From assembly GCA_000827265.1 (NCBI GenBank), contig KN834761.1, positions 127,841 to 191,840 on the forward strand: a stretch of 64,000 nt of DNA, read 5' to 3'. The notes under the pieces are model-generated. The model saw only the letters and a program-made list of their open reading frames with translations. It made no database searches and had not been told where the DNA came from. The translations under genes were made by a program, and so were the position numbers. Of this stretch, positions 1 through 11,829 are shown one piece after another. The stretch's first letter is position 1, and the number at the start of each line of letters is the position of its first letter. Source of the stretch: Collybiopsis luxurians FD-317 M1. Its lineage: Eukaryota; Basidiomycota; Agaricomycetes; Agaricales; Omphalotaceae.

Positions 1-1943
1 AATATCAATATGACAAGGACAAGGGCGAAAAAGGCAGCAAAGATTGCCCACTCTCTTTCCCCTCTTCCGATACTTGTACTCCTTTGACCACGACTATACT
101 GGACGAGGGGGCTGCAGAGACCCGGATGTGTTTAGAGTTATATCTTCAGGTGTGGAGATGCATCTATGTCTATGGCCAAAGAAAAGGAGAGCAATGGGGA
201 GTGGTTTCGCTGGTGACATTGATGCTTCAGAGTCATTTTTTGACAAGTTCTGTCTCACAGTCGGAAAATATTCACGGCGGAGCGATGCATGTGTCACTTC
301 TAGGTTCGTAAGTGCACTTCACGAATATTTGGTGTCCAAAGTTGGAACGCGATTGTCATTTTATGGATCAGATACTGGTTATAGGCTGCTGGTCTTCTGG
401 TGTAGTTTTTCAGGTGAAGTTTGTCTTTGCACAACACTTTTTTTTTGTGGGCATGAGGCAGTAGGCGAGCGAAGGACAGTACATATAACCGAATGTTTCT
501 GATAGCGCCCGGTATCCAGTAATAAAAGATTCTCATCAATTGCTCTTCCATAATGTGATTACTTACATACTGTCACTTTAGAGGAAACTTTTGTCAGTCC
601 CTAGCCAAAATTTCATATACCCCTTTTCCTCAGTTACCCAAATTGCCAGAAGAATTCTGGTGATTATCTTGGGCAGATGGCATTTGGAATTGGAGAGCTA
701 GAAGAGGCTCTACGGCTTCTGAGCTCTCCAACAAGCTTACTCAAACTCTTCAACAAGGTATGTCATCTTCCATGAGATGCAGGCAAAGTCTGATATAGGA
801 AATGCAGAGCCATCAGCATTGCACTAGTTTGGTTTGCCAGTTCTGGTACAGAATGGCTTATTGATATCCCTATCGGTCGCAGCGGGCACCTTGCTGCTGT
901 ATATTCCTACTTTTCGCCACGCAGAAATTTATCATTTAACCTAATTGCTGTCCCATGGAGCTTTGCTTATGCATGGAACGATGATCTCGCTTCTGCTACA
1001 AACAGCTCTTTTTGAAATTCGGACTGTCTCCTTGTCTGTCATTCCACATCCACACCTGAAATCTGTGCCAATTGTCACAAATGCCCGGCCAGACATGCTC
1101 TGCCCAATCTTTCCCATATATATATATGAGACACTTCTTAGCCGGCCGTATCTGTGGAGATTTTCGATCAGTAACCTTCCTCCTGAGTCCTGATTGTTGC
1201 TGGTCAGAAGTGCGCACCGGCATTTGCTGGTTCTCTACCAGCATTCATCAGGAAAAACCCAAAGTGAAAATTATGTCGCAACTTTTCAAAGTTCAGTCAA
1301 AATCCTGTCAAACTTCATAACACTACAAGCACATTGGCTTGCAAACCACTGTTGAAGCATTTATCTAGGACTTGAAGGTTCAGAATTCTACAACTGTCCT
1401 CCAATTGTTTAATCCAACAGCACATATGTTGGAATATCTGTTGAGCAATATCAAGTGAACTATTCTCAATATAAACAGGTCCGCAATGTCCTGGTGAAGA
1501 TGCTAGCCAAGAATGTACATAGCATAACCATTATAATCAAGTGTTACTTGTGGGTTTTCAATGCCTTCTTCCTCTTTATGGTGCAACAGTTGAGCCTTCC
1601 CAGAAAAACATACATACAAGCACCTGTTGGAATGAACTGTGGAGTTAAGCTGAGCTTTCTGTGCTTCAGAACTATAGTAAGGTGATACATGTCATCAAGT
1701 GTAGAGGTGCTTCAAGTCACCTTTTCCATTCAATACTTACCTATGGTCACTGTCCATGAGAGAATGTATGGTTTTGAGCCCCCAAGTTTGAAAATTGAGA
1801 GTGCTGAGCATAGTAATGGAAAACTAGTCATTCAGGAATTGAACCTTTCCAGTATAATTTAATATGTATCCTATCCTATCCTACATCATTTACATACAAT
1901 CCAATTCAACTCAAATTCAAATTCTTCCAATCGATTCATAATT
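1..1943. other. Region without a recognisable gene; edge of the first duplicated cassette
   Basis: I find no coding sequence I can support here; the open frames are short and overlap on both strands. Part of it (about 160-330) resembles 11400-11590, for example the shared segment reading gatgcttcagagtcattttt in both. It therefore looks like the flank of the segmental duplication that carries the NLR gene. The AT-rich stretch just downstream of the NLR stop (1700-1943) probably holds its 3' UTR. Confidence 0.5.
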
Positions 1944-4900
1944 CTACGTGTTCAATATAGGCCAGCTGTGAATTGTGATACACCAATCAGAATCCATGAA
2001 AAAGTTCGGACTACGATAGGTAGCCCTGTATATAGGGGCAGCCCATAAACTCAGATACGCGCAAGCAAAGGAAGCAATCGAGGAAGTTATGACATCATCT
2101 TGCTCTCCATGCATCTCTTTATTTATAAGGATCATTTGTTTTTGCAATTTCTCTGCTGCCTGTAACTTTCCACATGCCCAATAAGTGGCAGCAAGATTTA
2201 TCATGGAAGTAAATGTATCAGGGTGTCTCTCACCAAATACACTCTTATTCAAGGAATATGCTTCCTCCTGTAGTTTCTCCGCTGCCTGGAACTTTCCACT
2301 AGCCCAAAATATTGTTACAAGATTGGACATAGATGTCAAGGTATTTGGATGGCGCACACCAAGTACTTCCCTGCGTAAACAAAGAACTTGCTTTTCCAAC
2401 TTTTCAGCCAGCTCTAGTCTTCCATGTGCACAATAAGTGCTGGAAAGATTGGCCATGGACCTCAAAGTTTCAGGATGGTACTTTCCGAGGATTCGTTGCC
2501 GCAAAAGAAGTACCTCGTCTTCCAGCCCCATAGCTACTTCAAGCTTACCACAAGCACGATATGTGCATGCCAGGTTTGCCATGGCTTTCAATGTATATGG
2601 ATGAGACTTTCCATGAGCTTTGCAGCGCATAGAAAATACACGTTCATCTAACTCTCTAGCCGCCCTGAGTTTACCATGTGCTTGATAGACACTCGCTAGG
2701 TTGGCCATGGAAGTGAGTATGTAATGGTTATATTCTCTAAAATTATCCTTTTTCATAGGATCCATTAGTCCTTCCATTCCACCAGTAATGTCCTTAACCA
2801 TTTCACGAGTCCAGTATCCCGCTACCAGCTGGGCTTTAGAGGTCAGTGTATTCAATGGATGTTCCTCCAAAATTCTTTTGCATAAGGTAAAGATCTGCTT
2901 TTCTAGGGCTTTTTTTATTTGCAACTTTCCATCAGTCCGATATATATGTGCAAGGTTAGCCATGGCAGTTATTGTGCATGAATATGGATCGTGCAGAACT
3001 TTATTACAAGAGGAGAGAACCTGCTCCTGCAACTCTGTAGCTTCCTTTAGCTTTCCAAGTGCCCTATAAATGTCTGCAAGATTGCTCAAGGAAGTTAATG
3101 TGTGTGGATGTTCTTCTCCAAGTGCTTGCTTGTATAATAAATATGCTTGCTTTGCTAATTTCTCACTATATTCTCCAAACCCTGCGTCCCAGAAAATAAG
3201 TGCAAAGCAAATACGTGTATAAATTGTGGGAAGACTCTCCCAACTCATGTGAGTGGCATGTATAAATAATTGTCTCCGAAATTGATAATCCTCTTTCTTC
3301 CCTCCCATTGGAGTTGCTCGCCCTAGTAGCATCGCTGCTGCTTGTTCCATGCTCATGATCTCATCTTGCGAAATTGTCTCATGTGCGCAGGAATGAATAA
3401 CAGAGTGAAATGTGAGAGATCTGGCTTTATCATTATAAGAGGCAAGAGACATTTGACACAGCTCATCAATACTGTCATTCCAGGATTCCTCTTCTCTGAA
3501 AAGAGAGAAAAATTTATTTAACACCAATAATGCTGTACTTGATGCTGCAGGCTGATTGTCAACTGGAAAAATCTCGACGCCAGTATATGCAGCTGCGTGG
3601 GTGAAGATCTCAATTGGAATCATATTATTATGGAAAAAAGAGCAAATCCGAATAAGCCATTGACTGGTCAAACTGAGTTTATCAAAACTGATCTGGAATG
3701 CACTAAAAACAGTTCTCTGATAGGTATCCAGTCCTTTCATTCTGTAATTTAACATTTCGGTTCTTTTTTTACTAAAACGGAAAAGATAGTTTGAAAGAGT
3801 GCATGTTGTAAATTTGTGAATATATGCACCTGCTGCTGATACAGCAAGAGCCTGACATTCAAGAGCTTCAACAATTGGAGCTGCCAAATTCCTATTAATC
3901 ATGGAGCTCTCTTCCTGCGCATGCTTCAGAAGAAGACTAATGGCATTCTCCTTGTCAAGATCATTAAATACAATATGAAAGCCTGCAGAGGCTAGTTGCA
4001 ATGATTCCGTCAGGCGGCTTGTGATGATGATACTGCCATGAGAGCAGTTAGGAATGTAGTCCTTTAAATATACACTCTGGTCATCAGCATTGTCAAAAAT
4101 GCATAGCCAGTTCTGTGATTGTCTCAGAAATGTCTGGACATCTTTGACAGTTTCACCAACATGGACTGCCTTGCCAAGCTCCTTGAAGTTGGCAGTAAGT
4201 GTGGCATTGGAAGTTGCATCAAAAAACCAGATATTTGAAAATCTGAAAATTGTTTATCAGTTGAATCTAAAAAAAAATTGAAGACCATCTTACTTAAAAA
4301 AATGTTCTGAAACAAATTTAAGGGCCACTTGTGTTTTACCAGTTCCCCCAGGTGCTACTAGAGTGGCGACTCGCTGTTTAGACTGCAAGGCAGATTTTAA
4401 ATGTTCAAAAAGTTCAATTTCTTCTTGAAATCCTGCAAGGTCTGAAATTTGAAATGCAGTGGCAGGAGATGATGCATTTTTGGAGATATCGTGATTGATA
4501 CTTGTCACTAGCACTGGTACATTAGGACACACAGTCCTGAGGAGATAGTCCTTAATGTTGAGTGATGGATTTGCATTTTCCAGTATCAGGATAGTATTTG
4601 CAGGTAAAGAGTTTGAATTTCTATACTTCTCCAGTGCTCCATCCAAGGCATTTGAAGAGCTTGCATCTAGAAGAATAGCAGAGCTCCTGCACTCATATTT
4701 CATTCAGCTGCACCCTTTTATAGAACTGAAAGCATACCATTTCATATAATGCCTTACAAAGCGGATAAGCACACTTTCCTTTGAGCAGGAAACTGTTACA
4801 ATTGAAGGAGAAAATATTCTGGAGAGCTGAGACAATATATCATCACGACCAACGAAGTATTGACTAGGGCCTGGGCACTTGAGAGCATTTGAAGTTGTTA

Positions 4901-5094
4901 TGATTGGATCTACAGTCGCACTAGCTTATTAACAATTCTACGACCCCGAATCTCATGCCTGGCTCACCTTCACTATTTGTATGAGTGGAATTGTTGATTG
5001 CAAAGGACATATTATATTGATGTCCCTGAATCTGGCTAAATTGCCCACCATTAATGCTGAAATGGTTTGCGCCGGAAAACCATGGGCTCGCCAT
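1944..5094 (-). CDS. NLR-like protein: tandem NB modules plus C-terminal TPR array (copy 1)
   Basis: Four exons read on the minus strand: 5094-4968, 4909-4738, 4686-4294 and 4242-1944. All junction phases agree and give 996 residues. Order of parts: a short N-terminal motif (about residues 5-28, FSGANHFSINGGQFSQIQGH); an NB-like module with VGR at 62-64, LLDASS at 105-110 and LILENAN at 133-139 but no P-loop; a second NB-ARC/NACHT-like module with Walker A APGGTGKT (211-218), WFFDAT, Walker B-like LCIFDNADD (277-285) and IIITSR; a helical region; then eight TPR-type repeats of about 42 residues (pattern HPxTLxSMxNLAxxYxxxGKL). The family is that of fungal STAND/NLR proteins, thought to act in non-self recognition or programmed cell death; ligand and effector are unknown. 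It is divergently paired with F-box copy A. An in-frame stop lies just upstream of the ATG, and a TTTGCAG before it could end a 5' UTR intron. Confidence 0.85.
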
Positions 5095-5812
5095 ATTGTT
5101 CGTGTTGATTCTGCAAAGCTAACGATGGTGGTGGTTGTAAGATAAGAGATGCTGTCACACAAGTCACATTTGCCACATATAGCTCTCAAGTTCGGCGCTT
5201 TCGGCAGAGGATAGAAAAGAAGTTATATGAGCGGCATCAGCTTGACAGCTTTAGAATATCGTGGCATGTCAACATCGCACTTGAGGAGAGCATGTGACGG
5301 TACTCGAGTAGTTCGGCACTTCTCAGATAAATCTGCCCTTGGTCCTGGTTAGTCCCGAACTCAAAACCCACTCGCTTAAGATATGAGTATCTGCGTAATC
5401 TATTCTGAAAACGCTATTCTCTAAGTTCCTTGACTGTTTCTTCTAACGACATTCGAGGCGCTACAAAACTTCCTGCAACCTTGTCTTGCATCCCAACCAC
5501 TGGCTCTAGTTGGATGTGAAAATGCTGTACTCGTTTAGCTTAATGCAAAACGTCAATCCGCCAAAGCCATCATTTCTACAGGCTCTTGACTGACGATGAC
5601 TGGATTTGATTGTTTCATGGCCCACGTTGCGGCACCGAATCCCTGCATAAAATCCTCCGTAGATAGATGTGAAAGGTCAAAAAATTTCCATCACTGCACA
5701 GCCTGATTAGATATCTCACCAGTGCTTTCATTGGGTACTTTGTTCGAATCATCAATAGCACCATATATTTCTTATCGCCGGCTAGTTCAATTCAGTTACT
5801 ACCTACGTCCTC
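5095..5812. promoter_or_regulatory. Shared divergent promoter region of NLR copy 1 and F-box copy A
   Basis: This 718-bp spacer separates the two head-to-head starts. It is clearly related to 14953-15736 along its length, and its F-box-proximal part is also related to 17462-18001. The segment near 5640-5660 corresponds to a TATAAAA-containing stretch in the other two copies (tataaaat at about 15569 and 17826), but here it reads cataaaat. Divergent pairing with a conserved spacer suggests co-regulation; this is inference. Confidence 0.5.
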
Positions 5813-6400
5813 ATGGTATGCTTACAGCCCAAAAAAGTTTCTCATTTCACTGAAATTTAAGTGACATCAGATGCCAGAAGGCACCTCAAATTTCCGGCCA
5901 TTTTGCAAAAATTGCCGTTCCAAACTTGATCAACTCGCTACAAAAGGATCTGATATCGAGGATGCCGAGTATGTTGAATTTATACGCAGAAACTGATCGA
6001 ATGATATTCCAACTACCGCTGAGGAGCGCTCATTCATGCAGAGTCTAACCGACGAGGGAAGCTTGGATCTGGAGCACTATAGTCGTACTATATTGGAGTT
6101 AGAGTTAGAACTCATGAGGTTAAGACAACGTCAAAATGACACCCTACAAAAGAGAGTTGGGCCCAGGAACTCTCTCCTTTCTCCCATTCGGACATTACCT
6201 CCAGAGGTCCTACTTCAGATACTCGCCGAAGCCGGGGGTCCAATTATACTCAGATACCAAACCAACCCCAAGAAGCTTCAAAGTCCAACATTCGGTCTAT
6301 CTTGGGTTTGCTCCTGGTGGTGAAGACTAATCCTTTCCGAAGGTCGGATGTCGTCCTCCCTGGAGATAGATTATGTCCGTCGACATGCGTGCCATGATGT
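5813..6400 (+). pseudogene. F-box protein copy A, broken
   Basis: Homologous to the intact copies at 15737-17114 and 18002-19403. It keeps the same start arrangement: ATG at 5813-5815, an intron, then an exon from 5871 reading MPEGTSNFRPFCKNCR. It has at least two in-frame stops. One is AAC TGA at about 5993, where the intact copies read AAC CGA. The other is in SWVCSWW-TGA at about 6321, where they read CGA. The coiled coil (LELELELMRLRQRQ) and F-box (IRTLPPEVLLQILAEAGG) are still legible. Similarity fades after about 6400, so the leucine-rich C-terminal half is gone. A truncated product starting at Met 6036 (95 residues: coiled coil plus F-box) is formally possible. Confidence 0.8.
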
Positions 6401-6843
6401 GTCTCTTGTACACGGAGCAAGAAGACTCACCTTTGTAGACTGTGTAGAATTGGATCGTTGTAATTTCCAAATGCTCTGTTCGAACCTTATATTAAACAAG
6501 CGAGCTTAGCGGACAGCTGGCATGTAGAAGTCAGCTAGAAGAACAATTAGTACCCTCTTCTGTGGAAGGAAGCAAGGAAGATTTATTGGTCATGAGCCCG
6601 TACCTGGGTTAATGCGGTTAGTCATTAGCAACTATGATTCTCCGAATACAGGTCAATTTGGGTCTCACTGGGTCTGGACTGGCCAGCATGGCCTCATTTC
6701 AGAGGATGGACTCCCGAAGTTTGTGATGAGTATTGAAGAATTAGGGCCTTTCAAATTCCAGAATCCGAAATCATGACTTATGACTATGTTCATGGATATT
6801 CCCCCTGCCATGCATTGAATAGAATAGTTGCTGGCTCATTAGC
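6400..6843. other. No gene recognised
   Basis: The sequence after the truncated F-box copy no longer resembles its paralogues, and I find no long or conserved frame here. It probably spans the deletion scar that removed the 3' half of the F-box gene. Confidence 0.4.
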
Positions 6844-7083
6844 TTGCTTGATGCCATCTCTCCTACGCAGCCCTCTCTCAGTCAGTCTGGTAAGACCGTT
6901 TTGATTACTGGCGGCAACAGCGGCATAGGCTTTGAAGCTGCTCGATCATTTGCCAGGGCCTCTGCGTCCAGAGTTATTATCACAGGTCGTAGACGCGAGG
7001 TTTTGGATGAAGCAGTAGCGAAGCTCAAGGATGATTGCGCTGATGGACCGCTCAGAATCTGGCAAAGTCTTGAAGAAATTTGA
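6844..7083 (+). pseudogene. Short-chain dehydrogenase/reductase, N-terminal stub
   Basis: A 79-residue frame begins like a classical [23 protein letters not shown] holds the TGxxxGIG nucleotide-binding motif (residues about 18-37), followed by [18 protein letters not shown], which matches the second strand and following helix of the Rossmann fold. It stops right after this. The NAG, YxxxK catalytic motif and the rest of a roughly 250-residue SDR are absent downstream in every frame I checked. It is best read as a 5' fragment or decayed gene. Neighbouring metabolic genes are also damaged. Confidence 0.65.
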
Positions 7084-7664
7084 ATAACTTCTTGGGAGAG
7101 AAGGACACGATCAATATTGTTAGGATACATAGGATATCCTTGAACAACAGATCTGCCGTCTATCATTCATTCAAGGATATAGAGTCCAGTTATAAATCGG
7201 AGCTAGAAGTTTCGTGCGGATGGGTATTCTTTTCTCTACGTACTCAGTGAACATAGATCATGGGTAGAGAGAGCCGAACATTTAGAAAACCAGGCGGAAT
7301 GGAATTTTTAACATACAGGAGCATGCGTATCACGATATGCCTCCGCCAGCCTGATTGGACTAGAAGGTCTTCAAGATTCATTCGCACCTATGTAGGTTGA
7401 AAATACCGACTCGGCGTCGGAGATGTGAGTTGGAAATGAAAAAGGTCATTGTTTAACTTTCGACCCCATGCCAGGTTACGGACAGGAGGCAAAATAATCT
7501 AGAGCATCGAAGTTGTGCTGAGCTAATATTCTTCGCGCGTTGTGTGAGAACTGTCATTTCATTCTCCTGCCTCGTTGAATACGGTCTGCAATTAATTAGT
7601 AGTAGTACCTTTTGAGGTCGAGGTTCCAGGAAATCCCCCTCCGACAAGCCAACCTCACCCTCCC
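7084..7664. other. No gene recognised
   Basis: Short frames only. This stretch lies between the SDR stub and the 3' end of the opposite-strand acyl-CoA dehydrogenase pseudogene. I see no repeat structure. Confidence 0.4.
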
Positions 7665-8839
7665 TCAATAATCATAGAATCCTTTACCACTCTTCTTTCC
7701 AAGCCAGCCCGCATCAACCATCCGTCCCAGCAAAACACTTGGCCGATACTTCGAGTCGCGCGTACCTTCATAAAGGACAAGTATAGCCGTGATCGCGCAC
7801 TCAAAGTCTTACCAAGTTGCAACGGGCCCATAGGATGACCCATACCCAAGCGGAGCGTCTTATCAATGTCGTCTCGTGCGGCGGTTCCCTGTACCAAAAC
7901 CGGGAAATGATGAGAACAACGATCTTTGCCAGCAATAGCGTCAAAATAGATTCCAGACATATGATGGCCTGAATAGAAGATCTTTAGCAACTCAAAATGG
8001 AAATGCCCATCCGGGCAAAACGGCCAGGCACTCACCTCGTTAAGGAATGGCATAAGCAGTGCATTCGAAACAAATCCAGGAACGTCCTTCAAAGTCGTCA
8101 CCTCTTCAAACAGATGTCAGTGCCACCAATCTTCGAGACCGGTAGCCTGAAATTACCCTTTCCGCAAGCAACCGCAAATGCCTTTGCTTTTTCAAGAGTA
8201 GACTCTGATTTCTGCAGCCCGGGAATGACTTCACATAATTTCTGAATAAATCCCCTTAATCGAACAGCCGGCAATCATGAAAGCATTCTCACTCACCAAC
8301 GCTGGTACCGGATTGAAGAAATGCACGCCAACAACTCTACCCGCACAGGCCTTGCCTTCTTCGCTCGCCCTGCTCATACCAGCACCAAGTCCATCCACAG
8401 CAGCTCCAGCCAGCTTCATAATCGAAATACTGCTCGTATTACTCGCCAACACCGTATCCGTCGACAAATTCTGCGTCAACGGACGAAAAATGTTTCCTTT
8501 ATCGACACCCTCTCCGAAGCAGCTTCTACCACCAAATTCGTTCCACGTTCACCCAAGTCTCTCGCCCAGCCAGATTCATCTCCATCCTTTGAAGAAGAGG
8601 AGGAATGGGATGGAAATGATTCTCTCTTTCGCAGCCTTGGCTTGCTCCTCGCTGATTTTGCCCATCGACACGTCTTTTTCTAAAAGTTTGTCCATGAAAG
8701 CCAGACCCTTGGTAATTTGTGCAGGATCTCGGTCGTACAGAAGGACTTTGGGAATCTGGGCACGTGGAGAAGCGACCAGGGCAATACCAATGCCCATTTG
8801 GCCTGCGCCGATGACGGAAAGAGTTCGTGGAAGGGCCAT
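7665..8839 (-). pseudogene. 3-hydroxyacyl-CoA (3-hydroxybutyryl-CoA-type) dehydrogenase, decayed
   Basis: The N-terminus reads LSVIGAGQMGIGIALVAS, the GxGxxG NAD-binding motif of 3-hydroxyacyl-CoA dehydrogenases. Further on are VLASNTSSISI, VVGVHFFNPVP, and, after believable introns, EVIPGLQKSE, DVPGFVSNALLMPFLNE, LRLGMGHPMGPLQL and [12 protein letters not shown]. These are the usual family landmarks in order. The reading frame is not continuous. A shift is needed at about 8610-8620 (after ERIISIP) and another at about 8495 (KETF to FRPLTQ). No GT donor is visible after the ICLE segment (near 7955), and a segment is missing near 7790 after MGPLQL. The enzyme would use NAD to oxidise 3-hydroxyacyl-CoA in fatty-acid breakdown. 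Sequencing error could explain one indel but hardly all. Confidence 0.8.
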
Positions 8840-9073
8840 GGAAGTTCTAGTAGGCCAGTATGACTGAATATACCGCTGGTCAAAGATATAGAGGTGGTTC
8901 GAATCAAGTTTGAGCAGTGGGTGCTCGTTGGGAACCCGGGGAAATCACACGTGATTCTGAATTTCCAGGCCGATTATCGGGCCGGTGTCAAAGCGGGTTT
9001 TATCAAGTCCAAAAATGGGCAAGAAATGGGCGAACAGAAACAGAAATGACATAAAATAATATTCAAAAAAGCG

Positions 9074-10858
9074 TCAGCACACTCCACAGTTTTTTTGCTC
9101 TCCCAACATCAACTCTGCTTGCTTCATGTCTTCTTCTATCGTACCCGCAGTCCAGGTAGGCCAGGTCCAATATTTATCCACCCCTTCACCAAATTTGGAC
9201 AGATGCTCCTTGGTCGGCTCATAGTAATCTTGAATACTCTCCTGTTCATTCTGAGGATATTCCGACTCAAATTCGTAGTAATCTCCTGTTTCACGTGCCC
9301 AACGCATAATTTCATTTCCATACGGCCGACGAAGGGGGTCGTAAATTTTTAAAACTCGACAGACGTCTTGGGGCGTGTGAACATGTTTGGAAATGAGCGT
9401 GCCAAGAATATATGCATCTTAAAATTCAAAAACCGGATGTTATGCGAGCCCGCGATTGACGCTATACTCAACTTACCTCCATCGCGGTGTTCGCCCCGGC
9501 TCCAAGATGAGGACCCATACTGTGTGCTGCATCTCCAAGTAACGCAATACGAGAGGTCACATAACTTTCCAGAGGCTTCAAATCCAGAATCGGCCAGATT
9601 GTCGGGTCCTTCATCATCTGTTGAAGCGTAAGAAGATACGTAACGAAATCATCCGCCCGTCTCTTACCTTTAGCAATTGCACGGTTTCATCTTCCCACCC
9701 AGGAGTAAGTATCGACTATCGTAGAAAGTGACACCTCATCAACATGAATCTGAGGGGAAGAAGATCCAGTTGAACACATCACTGGAGATCCTGAACGCGA
9801 ATCTGAGTAAAATGCTACAACGTTTATAATCTCCCCGCTGCTGATGGGATACGCCACAACATGCTGACGGAATATCAATCGTTATCGAATCACGGTTGTT
9901 TCTCTAGAATTACCTTGTCTTTGCCGCAATACTACAAAGGAGTAAGAACCAGTTGATAAACTCGAACGAGAAAAACGTACAATAGTCAGTGTATGCAGCG
10001 TTCTATGATTCGGATTTACCGCAAAGCTGCTCTCTAGGGATCAACCCTCGAAAAGCACTTTGTCCAGTGTGCAAAATATCTTCTCTAATGAAGTTCTCTT
10101 CTGCGGTAACATCCAAAAGTGGCTTTATCCCAGCAACCGTCTGCCGGACAACACTTTTCAGCCCGTCCGCAGCAATAACAAGATCGACGAAGCTACAATG
10201 CCGTTCAAGAAGCCCAGCTCGACGCCGTTTTCATCCTCTTCACAGGCAACTAGTCGATGTTCAAAATGGACCCGACAGTGGGAAGGAAGATGGTCAAGTA
10301 AAAGGTCGAGCAATTGCTGTCGATGAAGATTGGTTGCTTTAGCTCCTTGAAAACGTGTTTATCGGCCTTGCTTGGCGCTGAAATACATTCAGCTAAATAA
10401 CTTACCATCTATATGCACTTCATGAAAGGGCACTCCTTCTTTCCGGCCAGACATGCGAAACTGTCATGCGGGTCTCGACTCTAGAAGTAGAATGAAAGGT
10501 CAGCATTACCACATCGAATGGTGGCGCGAAGAAGCTATTACCTTCTTCATGAATACACTTCTCATTTTCCTTGAGCGCTTCCAACATTTCCTCCTTCAAA
10601 CCTAGTGCCCGGAACACACTCCACGTACGAGGCCAAGTAACAATTCCCGCCCCAATCGCAACAAACCTAGTCGCTGCCTCGAACAAGTCGACCTGGATGT
10701 TGCTACAGTCTTTCAACGCCGCGGCATAGGTTAGGCCCCCGATTCCTCCACCACTGCAGTTGGTACGTACGGATTTCTCAACAACGCACAGTGCAAGAGT
10801 CGACTTACACAATAGCAACGCGAAGTTTTCTTTCATCGCAAGGCATTGAAACAATCAT
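9074..10858 (-). pseudogene. FAD-dependent monooxygenase, salicylate hydroxylase-like, with a suspected frameshift
   Basis: The start is ATG at 10858 or 10846 (MPCDERKLRVAIV), followed by an intron. The joined frame gives VGGGIGGLTYAAALKDC (the FAD GxGxxG motif) and then IGAGIVTWPRTW. Later exons show MSGRKEGVPFHEVHID, LVIAADGLKSVVRQ, FRGLIPREQL, VVAYPISSGEIINVVAF, IALLGDAAHSMGPHLGAGAN (the second FAD-binding GD motif) and a C-terminus ending KNCGVC. All are typical of fungal salicylate hydroxylase-like flavoproteins, which hydroxylate aromatic rings with NAD(P)H and oxygen. The exons are in order and mostly open, but one frame change without splice signals is needed near 10200 (GFLNG to CSFVDLVIAADG). 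It may therefore be a recent pseudogene, or an intact gene with a sequence error. Confidence 0.75.
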
Positions 10859-11829
10859 TTCAGGATAAAGTATGAAAGGTGAATGAAGAACGATTGGGGT
10901 CAACTCTTATTCTTCATACCGGAAAATAAGCTCTGTTTATATGGTGAGCGAAGAATGTACACGGTACCTGTGGCCTAATCGACCTGGGTAAATCATTCCT
11001 GTTAGGTTTTGCGCTCCCACCCGCGGCCGAGAGCATACATTGAAGGGTTCGATGAAGAGATTTGGGTTATCACCACGTTGAATTCTCGCTTAATTCTGAG
11101 TCTTGGCTTATCAAGGCGGTAGACAAAAGGGGATCGAAAGTTCTTCACTTCAGTCATCTGGCAAATTATTGAAAAACTTCCATTGCCAATTAGTCCGTGA
11201 CTTGGCGAGCTCAGGCTTGATAGCAGAGGGTGTCCTACGGACTGAAAATTTTCCCGCGCTGTCTCCCGCCTGAGTAACAGGACCTTCCAGGGTTAGCGGA
11301 AATCAGTTGAAAAATTGCAGGGGACTCATTAGAATGCTTTCACATAAATTACATAGAATTCTAATGAACATTGCTTGCTGTCTTTTGTGGAATTTTCATC
11401 CTATATCTTTTGATCTATGTATGGCCAGCAGCCTAGGTTCGAATCCTCCCTTTGGAAATTTTCATCACCGACAGTGATGCTTCAGAGTCATTTTTGACAA
11501 GCCCTGTCTAACAGTTGGAACATAATCATAGTGGAGCAATGTAGGCATTACTTCTAAGTTCATGAGTGCGCTTCATGGATATTCAGTTAGCATTACACAT
11601 GCAAACTTAGGTACGTTGGTGGTCAGGTATGCCCGCCAATGGGGCAGGTTGTAATGGGTGACAGGAAAATAGATGCGCCGTAACACCTGTGGACACTTAG
11701 TGAGAAGCTCAATGTTATGTGTTATATTTTTCAAAATTGCTTAAGTTATAAACATGGGTCGCTTACAGTTGTAATTATACAATTCAACTTCATTCTCTTC
11801 AAGTAGATTCACACTTTACATGTTCAATA
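10859..11829. other. Non-coding flank of the second NLR cassette
   Basis: No supported gene. About 11400-11590 resembles 160-330 near the window start and marks the distal side of the duplicated cassette. A GGTTCGAATCC element at about 11447 looks like a tRNA B-box, but no cloverleaf can be drawn around it. Confidence 0.45.

Noticed and set aside
8277..8867. 196-codon plus-strand ORF
   Set aside because: It is the antisense shadow of the hydroxyacyl-CoA dehydrogenase pseudogene on the minus strand, which has clear family motifs.
11436..11456. GGTTCGAATCC tRNA B-box-like element
   Set aside because: No acceptor stem, D-arm or A-box can be placed upstream; it is probably chance or an eroded fragment.
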